This document shows, one piece after another, positions 1 through 6,222 of a stretch of DNA of 21,825 bases. This DNA is from an uncultured Muribaculaceae bacterium (GTDB lineage Bacteria > Bacteroidota > Bacteroidia > Bacteroidales > Muribaculaceae): contig CAJTOB010000050.1 in NCBI GenBank assembly GCA_910578035.1, positions 1-21,825 on the forward strand, read 5' to 3'. The notes below the pieces were generated by a model. The model ran no database searches. It saw nothing but the letters and a program-made list of their open reading frames with translations, and was not told the origin of the DNA. The position numbers and the translations under genes are program-made. Positions within the stretch are counted from its first letter, which is position 1. Each line of letters opens with the position of its first letter.

Positions 1-1
1 T

Positions 2-52
2 ACACCGAAAGGTGAAGTCTTTGAGAATCGCCAATACGTTCATATTGTCTAA
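2..52 (+). other. Possible 3' end of an upstream gene cut by the window edge
   Basis: One frame is open from the left edge to a TAA at 50-52 and reads TPKGEVFENRQYVHIV. It is too short to recognise. It could be the C-terminus of a gene to the left, for example a methyltransferase partner of the neighbouring FokI-like nuclease, but nothing visible shows that. A competing open frame (3-188) has an I/L/N-rich translation that does not look like a protein. Confidence 0.2.
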
Positions 53-81
53 TGTTTTTATAATGAACGCTTTGGCGATTC
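25..81. repeat. Long imperfect inverted repeat (hairpin)
   Basis: Bases 25-43 pair with 63-81 in 17 of 19 positions. The outer 10 bp (GAATCGCCAA / TTGGCGATTC) and the inner 7 bp (CGTTCAT / ATGAACG) are perfect, separated by a 2-base mismatch, with a 19-base loop at 44-62. The stop codon of the possible upstream reading frame lies in the loop. No T-run follows, so it is not a classic intrinsic terminator. It could be a processing or termination hairpin or a protein-binding site. Confidence 0.6.
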
Positions 82-88
82 ATTTGTA

Positions 89-119
89 TTTGACAATTCG
101 ATATATTAACTTAACTTTC
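89..119 (+). promoter_or_regulatory. Candidate Bacteroidota promoter for the FokI-like gene
   Basis: TTTG at 89-92 and TAACTTTC at 112-119 (one mismatch to TAnnTTTG) are 19 bases apart, the usual Bacteroidota spacing. Transcription would start near 125. The prediction rests on sequence match alone. Confidence 0.45.
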
Positions 120-125
120 AACTAC

Positions 126-144
126 TTCGGTAATTTTTACCGAA
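126..144. promoter_or_regulatory. Palindrome at the predicted transcription start (possible operator)
   Basis: TTCGGTAATTTTTACCGAA has two perfect 8-base arms (126-133, 137-144) around TTT. It begins where the predicted promoter would start transcription and ends 3 bases before the TTG at 148. This position suits a repressor operator or a translation-blocking hairpin. Confidence 0.4.
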
Positions 145-147
145 TCA

Positions 148-810
148 TTGAATATATCAAAATCATCAAAAGGAACAAGGCTCAATGATAAGATTATATG
201 TCTGAGAATCCCTCAACAGAAATCTGTTGATCCAAAATCAGAAGTACTTCAGATCAAAGAGCGCGTACGTCCGTATCTCAAAAATCTCGATATGGACTAT
301 CTCAAACTCATTGACCTTGCCTACGATGGCAGTGCGAACCTTAAATTCGAAATCACAACTATCGACCTTCTAACTAACGAACTCCAATTCAACGGCAAGC
401 ACCTCGGCGGCTCCCGTAAACCCGATGGAATAATACATTATAACAATCGAGGCATCATAATCGATAACAAGGCATATTCCAAAGGCTACACTTTGCCGCG
501 GGCTCAAGTCGACGAAATGGCAAGATACATAAGAGAAAACCAGAACCGCAATCAAGAAATAAATCCAAATAAGTGGTGGTCTGAATTCCCGGACTCGACA
601 CAAACTTTCTACTTCGCATTTATATCTTCGTTCTTTACGGGCATGTATAAAGACCGTCTTGCCGAAATCAGCAAGGAATATCACTTGAACGGAGCTACAA
701 TCGATGTAGAAAACCTACTTTACATAGCCGAAGGGCTCAAGAGCGGCAAACTAAGCTACGAACACTTTTTCGAACTGTTCAACAACGACCGTATTGTGTA
801 TACTTGCTGA
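148..810 (+). CDS. Solitary FokI-type endonuclease cleavage domain (N-terminally truncated or stand-alone)
   Basis: Nearly the whole 220-residue product matches the C-terminal cleavage domain of the type IIS restriction enzyme FokI, recalled from memory. GKHLGGSRKPDG (83-94) and the DNKAY block (106-110) carry the PD-(D/E)xK residues D93, D106 and K108. VDEMARY (121-127) keeps D122 and R126, equivalent to the FokI dimer residues D483 and R487. NQNRNQEINPNKWW (131-144) and the LFNN near the C-terminus also match. The domain is complete at its C-terminus. The FokI DNA-recognition region of roughly 380 residues is absent, and nothing upstream could encode it. The first codon is TTG. The frame is open only back to 115, with a stop at 112-114. 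An ATG at 185, preceded by AAGGAACAAGG, lies in another frame, so a frameshift or degraded start is possible. The gene is more AT-rich than the operon after 1100, consistent with transfer. It is either a restriction-modification relic or a stand-alone nuclease. Confidence 0.85.
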   Translation: MNISKSSKGTRLNDKIICLRIPQQKSVDPKSEVLQIKERVRPYLKNLDMDYLKLIDLAYDGSANLKFEITTIDLLTNELQFNGKHLGGSRKPDGIIHYNNRGIIIDNKAYSKGYTLPRAQVDEMARYIRENQNRNQEINPNKWWSEFPDSTQTFYFAFISSFFTGMYKDRLAEISKEYHLNGATIDVENLLYIAEGLKSGKLSYEHFFELFNNDRIVYTC

Positions 811-851
811 CGGACTGTTGCTTTTGTAGGACGGAAGTAATTTTATTCCAT

Positions 852-1007
852 ATGTTTGGCGTGGCGGGCACAAGCGTAGCGACTGCTACTGTCGCTGACG
901 GCTCATTCAGCCTCACATTCGAGCCGGTTTCCGCCGACACAGAAACTGTCGGTTTCCAAGAGTATCCGGGCAACAAATGGCAAATCACAGGAATACGCCT
1001 GAAATAA
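852..1007 (+). pseudogene. C-terminal fragment of a host-like gene
   Basis: From the ATG at 852 the frame gives 51 residues ending GNKWQITGIRLK, then TAA at 1005-1007. The composition (alternating small and hydrophobic residues, SFSLTFEPV) resembles the beta-rich C-terminus of a secreted Bacteroidales protein rather than a whole protein. Its codon use looks like the house-keeping genes to the right, unlike the AT-rich nuclease gene to the left. I read it as the surviving 3' end of a gene cut when the left-hand DNA arrived or was deleted. I do not recognise the family. A genuine small protein remains possible. Confidence 0.4.
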
Positions 1008-1025
1008 GGCTTGTGTTATTTTCTT

Positions 1026-1056
1026 TTTGCAGAATCGTCGTTTTTTTGTATTTTTG
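1026..1056 (+). promoter_or_regulatory. Promoter of the DUF4301-gmk-nadD operon
   Basis: TTTG at 1026-1029 and TATTTTTG at 1049-1056, a full match to TAnnTTTG, are separated by 19 bases. Transcription would begin near 1062, leaving a leader of about 40 bases before the ATG at 1102. Confidence 0.6.
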
Positions 1057-1101
1057 GCTTTGTAATACCTTGATTATAAAAAATACTAATCCCTATATAC
1101 A

Positions 1102-2637
1102 ATGGCTACATTCACTCAGGCCGACCTTGAACAGCTTAAAGCCAAAGGCATCAGCCAAGAACGAGTGGAAGCTCAGCTCGAAAGCTTCCGCACCGGTTTT
1201 CCTTATCTCAAAATCGATTCTCCTTCGTCGCTCGGACACGGCATCACACCTATAGATGCCGATCTCGAAGCTGCATGCCTCGGCCGCTGGAACGATTTTC
1301 TTGCCGACGGCGGCGATGTTCTCAAATTCGTTCCTGCATCGGGAGCGGCCTCGCGCATGTTCAAAGCCCTGTTCGCCTTTGTAAACGGCAACGAGGAAGT
1401 GCCGGCAGAAGGCAGCCCGGTAGCACAGCTTGTGGAACGTATCGGCGACTTCGCATTCTATAAAGAACTGGAAGCAGCCACTATACGCCTCTACGGCAAA
1501 ACGCCCAACGAACTCGTGACCGAAGGCCGTTTCAAAGAACTCGTCGGAGCTATCATTCTGCCCGACGGCCTCAACTACGGCGCTCTCCCGAAAGCCCTGC
1601 TCACCTTCCATAAATATGACGGAGGTGTCACTCGCACCGCTCTCGAAGAGCAACTTGCCGAAGGCGCCCAGACAGCAACAAATAAAGATGGCCTCGTGAA
1701 ACTGCATTTCACAGTCTCGGCCGACCATCGCAAACTCTTCGAGGCCAAACTCGCCGAAGCTGTGCCGGCGATGGAAAAGAAATTCGGCGTACACTACGAC
1801 ATTTCGCTTTCTGAGCAAAAGCCATCGACCGATACTATCGCCGTCACACCCGAAAACGACCTCTTCCGCACAAAAGAAGGCAAACTCGTTTTCCGCCCCG
1901 GAGGCCACGGCGCTCTCATCGAAAACCTCAACGACATAAATGCAGCCGTAGTATTCATTAAAAACATCGACAATGTCGTTGCCGACAGCCACAGAGACGA
2001 CACCCTGCGATACAAGAAACTCATAGGCGGCATGCTACTGCTTGTGCGCGACCGCATGGAACAGCTCCGCGAACGCCTCGCCGTAGGCGCCGATGAAGCC
2101 ACTCTTGCCGAAGCGACAGCTTTTATCGAGCAAATTCTGTGCATGAGCTCGCCCAAACTAAACGCAGACCTTGATGCCGCCGAACGACGCGACTTCATTC
2201 TCGGAATCTTCGACCGTCCTCTCCGTGTCTGCGGAATGGTGCGCAACGAAGGCGAACCCGGCGGAGGCCCCTACAACGCCTATGCCTCCGACGGCTCCTA
2301 TGTGTCGCCCCAGATTCTCGAATCCACCCAGATTGACACATCGAAGCCCGAAAACGTAGAAATGATGAAGAAAGCCACTCACTTCAACCCCGTAGACCTC
2401 GTGTGCTATCTGCGCCGTGCCGACGGTTCGGCATATCATCTGCCCGACTACGTAGACCACGCTACCGGCTTCATATCAGAAAAATCGTTTGACGGCCGCG
2501 ACCTCCGCGCCCTCGAGCTCCCCGGTCTGTGGAACGGTGCCATGAGCAAATGGAATACCGTCTTTGTAGAAGTGCCCGCATCAACATTCAATCCTGTCAA
2601 AACTGTAAACGACCTCCTCCGCCCTGCCCACCAATGA
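1102..2637 (+). CDS. DUF4301 family protein, nucleotidyltransferase-like
   Basis: This 511-residue protein matches the Bacteroidota family DUF4301, whose function is not established. Two stretches resemble sugar-nucleotide pyrophosphorylases. KFVPASGAASRMFK (75-88) is placed like the N-terminal nucleotide loop. FRPGGHGALIENLND (264-278), followed by KNIDNVV (287-293), resembles the PxGNGGLY and later VDN motifs of UDP-N-acetylglucosamine pyrophosphorylases. That similarity is my inference. The C-terminal third has conserved-looking blocks such as ELPGLWNGAMSKWNT. There is no signal peptide, so it is probably cytoplasmic. The ATG at 1102 fits the promoter at 1026-1056. The TGA overlaps the gmk start as ATGA, so the two are probably translationally coupled. 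Confidence 0.8.
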   Translation: MATFTQADLEQLKAKGISQERVEAQLESFRTGFPYLKIDSPSSLGHGITPIDADLEAACLGRWNDFLADGGDVLKFVPASGAASRMFKALFAFVNGNEEVPAEGSPVAQLVERIGDFAFYKELEAATIRLYGKTPNELVTEGRFKELVGAIILPDGLNYGALPKALLTFHKYDGGVTRTALEEQLAEGAQTATNKDGLVKLHFTVSADHRKLFEAKLAEAVPAMEKKFGVHYDISLSEQKPSTDTIAVTPENDLFRTKEGKLVFRPGGHGALIENLNDINAAVVFIKNIDNVVADSHRDDTLRYKKLIGGMLLLVRDRMEQLRERLAVGADEATLAEATAFIEQILCMSSPKLNADLDAAERRDFILGIFDRPLRVCGMVRNEGEPGGGPYNAYASDGSYVSPQILESTQIDTSKPENVEMMKKATHFNPVDLVCYLRRADGSAYHLPDYVDHATGFISEKSFDGRDLRALELPGLWNGAMSKWNTVFVEVPASTFNPVKTVNDLLRPAHQ

Positions 2638-3212
2638 TTAAAAAAGGAAAAGTGATAGTTGTCGCAGCCCCCTCGGGCTGCGGCAAATCCACCATCATAA
2701 ACGCCATACTCGATAACTGCGACCTGAACCTCGGTTTTGCCGTATCGGCCACTACGCGCCCACCCCGCGAAGGCGAGCGCGACGGCGTCAACTACTATTT
2801 CATGTCTGAAGAAGACTTCCGCGACGCCATAGCCGAAGGCGAGTTCCTCGAATACGAAGAAGTATATCCCGGCCGCTTCTACGGCACTCTTCGCAAGGAA
2901 GTAGACAGAATAACCGGCGACGGACACAACATAATCCTCGATCTCGACGTCAACGGCGCACTCCACGTGAAAGATGTGTACGGCTCCGAAGCTCTGACAA
3001 TTTTCATACAGCCGCCAAGCCTCGACGAACTGCGCCGCCGGCTCGAATTCCGCGGCACGGAGACAGCCGAGGTCATCGACGTTCGCATAGACCGTGCTGC
3101 CTACGAGCTCGGACGCGCGCCCGAATTCGACAGAATAGTGATAAACGACCGTCTCGACACCGCCATCGATCAGACCCGCAATCTCATCGACGGATTCATT
3201 AGCCTGCAATAG
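2634..3212 (+). CDS. gmk: Guanylate kinase
   Basis: The 192-residue product converts GMP and ATP to GDP and ADP in the cytoplasm, feeding GTP synthesis. The P-loop APSGCGKST (12-20) is followed by the GMP-binding part (SATTRPPREGERDGVNYYF), where guanylate kinases carry the TTR-P-R-GE-G-dY residues. LDLDVNGA and the lid region (LRRRLEFRGTE) follow. Length is normal. I start at the ATG at 2634 because it gives the usual short N-terminus (MIKKGKVIVV) and overlaps the preceding stop. The frame itself is open further upstream, inside the DUF4301 gene. nadD follows after 23 bases. Confidence 0.96.
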   Translation: MIKKGKVIVVAAPSGCGKSTIINAILDNCDLNLGFAVSATTRPPREGERDGVNYYFMSEEDFRDAIAEGEFLEYEEVYPGRFYGTLRKEVDRITGDGHNIILDLDVNGALHVKDVYGSEALTIFIQPPSLDELRRRLEFRGTETAEVIDVRIDRAAYELGRAPEFDRIVINDRLDTAIDQTRNLIDGFISLQ

Positions 3213-3235
3213 CAGAACCTTTACTCTCCCGAAAA

Positions 3236-3838
3236 ATGGCTGAAGAAACGAAAACAATAGGCATACTCGGAGGCTCGTTCAACCCGGTGCACTCCGGCCA
3301 CATGATGCTCGCTTCATACCTGAGCCAGTGGGGATATGTCGACGAAGTATGGCTCACGCTTTCGCCCCGCAACCCGCTCAAAGAGCCCGGCGACCTTCTG
3401 CCCGACATGAAACGCCTTGCAATGCTCAACATAGCCGTCAAAGGCGCATCGTCAATCGACATCTGCGATATCGAGTTGAGTCTGCCCAAACCGTCATACA
3501 CAATCAACACCCTCGAGGTTCTGCGCGAACGCTACCCAGAATACCGTTTCAAGCTCATTATAGGCAGCGACAACTGGCGAATCTTCGACCAATGGCGCGC
3601 AAGCAGCCGCATTCTCGATGAATTTGGTGTCATTGTCTATCTGCGTCCGGGCTATCCTGTAGAACACCGGCATGTCGACGGCCTCGAAGTGGTAGACGCC
3701 CCAATGATAAACGTATCGAGCACATTCATACGCGACTCCATAGCCAGAGGCCGGAACATGAACTATTTCATGCCCGCCGGTGTATATAAATACATTGTAG
3801 ACAACCGACTTTACAAGGCTCCAGAAAAGAAAAAATGA
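3236..3838 (+). CDS. nadD: Nicotinate-nucleotide adenylyltransferase
   Basis: This 200-residue enzyme adenylates nicotinate mononucleotide to deamido-NAD, the penultimate step of NAD synthesis. GGSFNPVHSGH (12-22) contains the HxGH-type nucleotidyltransferase signature, and SSTFIR (161-166) is the second ATP-binding motif (ISSTxIR). LIIGSDNWRIFDQW (108-120) is typical of NadD. Length is normal. It lies downstream of gmk, an arrangement I recall from other Bacteroidota. The TGA overlaps the next ATG (3835-3838). Confidence 0.96.
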   Translation: MAEETKTIGILGGSFNPVHSGHMMLASYLSQWGYVDEVWLTLSPRNPLKEPGDLLPDMKRLAMLNIAVKGASSIDICDIELSLPKPSYTINTLEVLRERYPEYRFKLIIGSDNWRIFDQWRASSRILDEFGVIVYLRPGYPVEHRHVDGLEVVDAPMINVSSTFIRDSIARGRNMNYFMPAGVYKYIVDNRLYKAPEKKK

Positions 3839-4359
3839 CAAAGCCCACAATTTCACCCGCAGCTATAAGTCTCACAGGCCTCGCCGTGGAATATTGCAAG
3901 TATCTTGAATCGTGCGCCGAAGAAGAGGCCGCTGATTTCTGCCAACAGATGCTGCGCTATCTTCCTCGAATATATATGACTGCCTTCGACCTCAAGCCCT
4001 ACGGAGAAAGCACCGAAGGTGCAGACAACGGCGCCATAATCGACGAACTCGACGAAGAGCAGTATGAAAACATACGCACACAGGCTGCCGGAGTGCTCGG
4101 CGAATTCGACACATATCTCGATACGATGGTCGACGACATGCGCTTCTCCGACACCCCCGTGGCGGTATCGCTCGCCGAACAGCTCGCCGACATATACCAG
4201 ACTGCATATGACTTCGCCCAAAGCATGCGCGAAGCCCCGACTGAGGCCGTGCCCGAAGTCCTCGCCGATTTCAAATATCGCTTCGACAGCTATCTGAGCC
4301 AGACAATATGCAGCGCCATGCGTGCAACCGATTTCATATATCACAACGAACTGAAATGA
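3835..4359 (+). CDS. DUF5063 family protein
   Basis: The 174-residue soluble protein looks entirely helical and acidic, with no signal peptide or membrane segment. I recognise the Bacteroidota family DUF5063 from its general pattern (N-terminal helix with EYCKYLE, a central DELDEEQYENI block, and FKYRFDSYLSQTICSAMRA near the end). The function is unknown. It overlaps nadD by 4 bases at its start and the M18 peptidase by 4 bases at its end, so it is translated within this operon. No catalytic motif is visible. Confidence 0.75.
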   Translation: MTKPTISPAAISLTGLAVEYCKYLESCAEEEAADFCQQMLRYLPRIYMTAFDLKPYGESTEGADNGAIIDELDEEQYENIRTQAAGVLGEFDTYLDTMVDDMRFSDTPVAVSLAEQLADIYQTAYDFAQSMREAPTEAVPEVLADFKYRFDSYLSQTICSAMRATDFIYHNELK

Positions 4360-5642
4360 ACCATATAACCGACCTCTGCGCTTTCCTCGACGCATCGCCC
4401 GTAAATTTCTGGGCCGTAGAAACAGCTAAAACGCTTCTCGAAAACGAAGGCTTCCGCCGGCTCGACATGGCCGATGAATGGACGCTCGCACCGGGCGACA
4501 AACGCTATGTGGTGCAAAACGGCTCGGCCATATTTGCCTTCATCGTAGGCGACGGCGACCCCGCGGCCGGATTCAACGTCATTGCCGCCCACAGCGACTC
4601 GCCCGGCTTCCGTATCAAGCCGAAATCGGAAATACCCTGCGAAGGCGGTGCCGTAAAGCTCAACACCGAGGTCTACGGAGGCCCGATACTCTATACATGG
4701 TTCGACCGTCCGCTGTCGATAGCAGGCCGCGTAGCGCTACGCAGCGACAACCCGCTCCGCCCCCGCATGGAGCTGATGAAGGTAGACAGACCCTTGCTCA
4801 CCATTCCTCATCTTGCCATACATTTCAACCGCGCGGTAAACGAAGGCAATCCGCTATCGAAGCAGAAAGACATGCTTCCCGTAATAGCTCTCGATTGCCC
4901 CACTCCAAAAAGCATCATACGCACCCTCATATCAGAGCAACTCGATGTAGACCCCGACCAGATTCTCGACTACGACCTCTCTCTCTACGACACCGAGCGC
5001 GCCGGCACAGTCGGACTCGAAAATGAAATGATTTGCTCAGGCCGAATCGACGACCTCAGCATGGTTCATGCGACCATCACAGCTCTCATTGCCAATATCG
5101 ACGAGCCTTCACGACTCACCCGCATAGCCGCCATCTTCGACAACGAGGAAACAGGCTCCGGCACCAAACAGGGTGCAGGCTCTCCTATACTCGAACACAT
5201 CATGCGCCGCGTCGTATCGTGCCTCGGAGGCAATGACCAGGACTTCATGCGCGCCGTTGCAAACTCATTCATGATTTCGGCCGACAACGCCCACGGCCTG
5301 CACCCCAACTACGTAGAGAAACAGGACCCGACCAACCACCCTGTGCTCGGCGGCGGTCCGTGCGTGAAAATCAATGCCAATTGCAAGTACATGACCGATG
5401 CCGACTCTTCAGCCGTATTCCGCGCGCTCTGCGAGACTGCCGGCGTACCGTACCAGTACTTTGTGAACCACAGCGACGTCGCCGGCGGCTCCACCCTCGG
5501 CAATATCCTCACCTCGCAGATTCCCTTGCGCGGCGTCGACATGGGAGCCCCCCTCTGGGCCATGCACTCCGTCCGCGAAACTGCCTCCACCGCCGACCAC
5601 ATCGCCACCATCGCCGCCTTCACCACCTTCTTCTCCCTCTGA
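4356..5642 (+). CDS. M18 family aminopeptidase (aspartyl aminopeptidase type)
   Basis: The 428-residue zinc metallopeptidase of family M18 removes N-terminal, often acidic, residues from cytoplasmic peptides. Probable metal and catalytic residues are visible: H79 and D81 in AAHSDSPGF, D232 in GRIDDLS, E264/E265 in DNEETGS, D310 in ISADNAHGLHPNY, and H404 in WAMHSVRE. The HSDVAGGSTLGN block (372-383) is also characteristic. Length fits the family. The ATG at 4356 overlaps the DUF5063 stop; the frame is open a little further upstream, but that would extend into the preceding gene. It is the last gene of the operon. I see no clear terminator in the 84 bases after it. Confidence 0.93.
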   Translation: MNHITDLCAFLDASPVNFWAVETAKTLLENEGFRRLDMADEWTLAPGDKRYVVQNGSAIFAFIVGDGDPAAGFNVIAAHSDSPGFRIKPKSEIPCEGGAVKLNTEVYGGPILYTWFDRPLSIAGRVALRSDNPLRPRMELMKVDRPLLTIPHLAIHFNRAVNEGNPLSKQKDMLPVIALDCPTPKSIIRTLISEQLDVDPDQILDYDLSLYDTERAGTVGLENEMICSGRIDDLSMVHATITALIANIDEPSRLTRIAAIFDNEETGSGTKQGAGSPILEHIMRRVVSCLGGNDQDFMRAVANSFMISADNAHGLHPNYVEKQDPTNHPVLGGGPCVKINANCKYMTDADSSAVFRALCETAGVPYQYFVNHSDVAGGSTLGNILTSQIPLRGVDMGAPLWAMHSVRETASTADHIATIAAFTTFFSL

Positions 5643-5726
5643 ACAATTTAATATGCCCCCTTTCAACGAAATTTCCAAAGAACTATACGCATTATAACCC
5701 GAGAACCTATTTCTTAGCCTCAAAAT

Positions 5727-6116
5727 ATGAATGCACTTGAAAAATACATGTTCGAAAAATGGGATGTGTATTCCGGCGAACCCGAACTTTTCGGTCTTAC
5801 TTCTGGAGGGTTTAATGGTTCAGGCGAACTCAACATCGCAAATTTCTCGAAAGAGGAACTTAATTGGGCCATGTCTTTTGCTAACGCCTGTGGTGAGCCA
5901 ATTGCCAGAATAAATACAAACTACAGCTCATATAGGCTTAAAGGCATCGCAGAAAGATGGATTGCTAAAATTTCTTTTGGCGAAATTAAACATATTTATA
6001 ATGGCAGTTTAATTTTAGCCATGGTTGATGCAGGGTTCCGATTCAAAAAAATCGCAGATACACCCAATGTCTATTTTAATGTATCTGAAAGAGCTATCAA
6101 AAGATTTTTCAAATGA
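5727..6116 (+). CDS. Orphan protein of unknown function, AT-rich
   Basis: The 129-residue product has no signal peptide or membrane segment. The C-terminal half (SSYRLKGIAERW, then YNGSLILAMVDAGFRFKK, then NVYFNVSERAIKRF) resembles a pattern I recall from small uncharacterised proteins in phage and mobile-element contexts (SYGLKH...YVsNG.fI.Am...G...K....N.yFNvs). That memory is weak, so no function is assigned. The gene is clearly more AT-rich than the M18 gene before and the symporter after, and it sits alone between two house-keeping units, consistent with acquisition. No matching promoter is obvious. The ATG at 5727 is the first in frame; another ATG at 5731 is in a different frame. Confidence 0.65.
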   Translation: MNALEKYMFEKWDVYSGEPELFGLTSGGFNGSGELNIANFSKEELNWAMSFANACGEPIARINTNYSSYRLKGIAERWIAKISFGEIKHIYNGSLILAMVDAGFRFKKIADTPNVYFNVSERAIKRFFK

Positions 6117-6210
6117 ACATCTATGGCGTTTAGTATTTTGCAGTTGCTATTTATATTGCACATATAACCTTTTTTAGCGGATTGGAGGGGGCTATGTCGG
6201 CGTTTTTATA

Positions 6211-6218
6211 TAATTTTG
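6211..6218 (+). promoter_or_regulatory. -7 box close to the symporter start codon
   Basis: TAATTTTG matches TAnnTTTG in full, but there is no TTTG at the expected upstream distance. It ends 4 bases before the ATG at 6223, so the transcript would have almost no leader if both are used. Confidence 0.35.
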
Positions 6219-6222
6219 CCGA

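Noticed and set aside
25..81. Invertible promoter (inverton) of the kind common in Bacteroidales
   Set aside because: The arms are only 19 bases apart and enclose no promoter, and no invertase gene is visible. It is described as a hairpin only.
148..810. A complete type IIS restriction-modification system
   Set aside because: Only the cleavage domain is present; no recognition domain or methyltransferase is in the window.
1093..1992. Long minus-strand open frame opposite the DUF4301 gene
   Set aside because: It is the antisense shadow of a well-supported gene, with a composition unlike any family I recognise.
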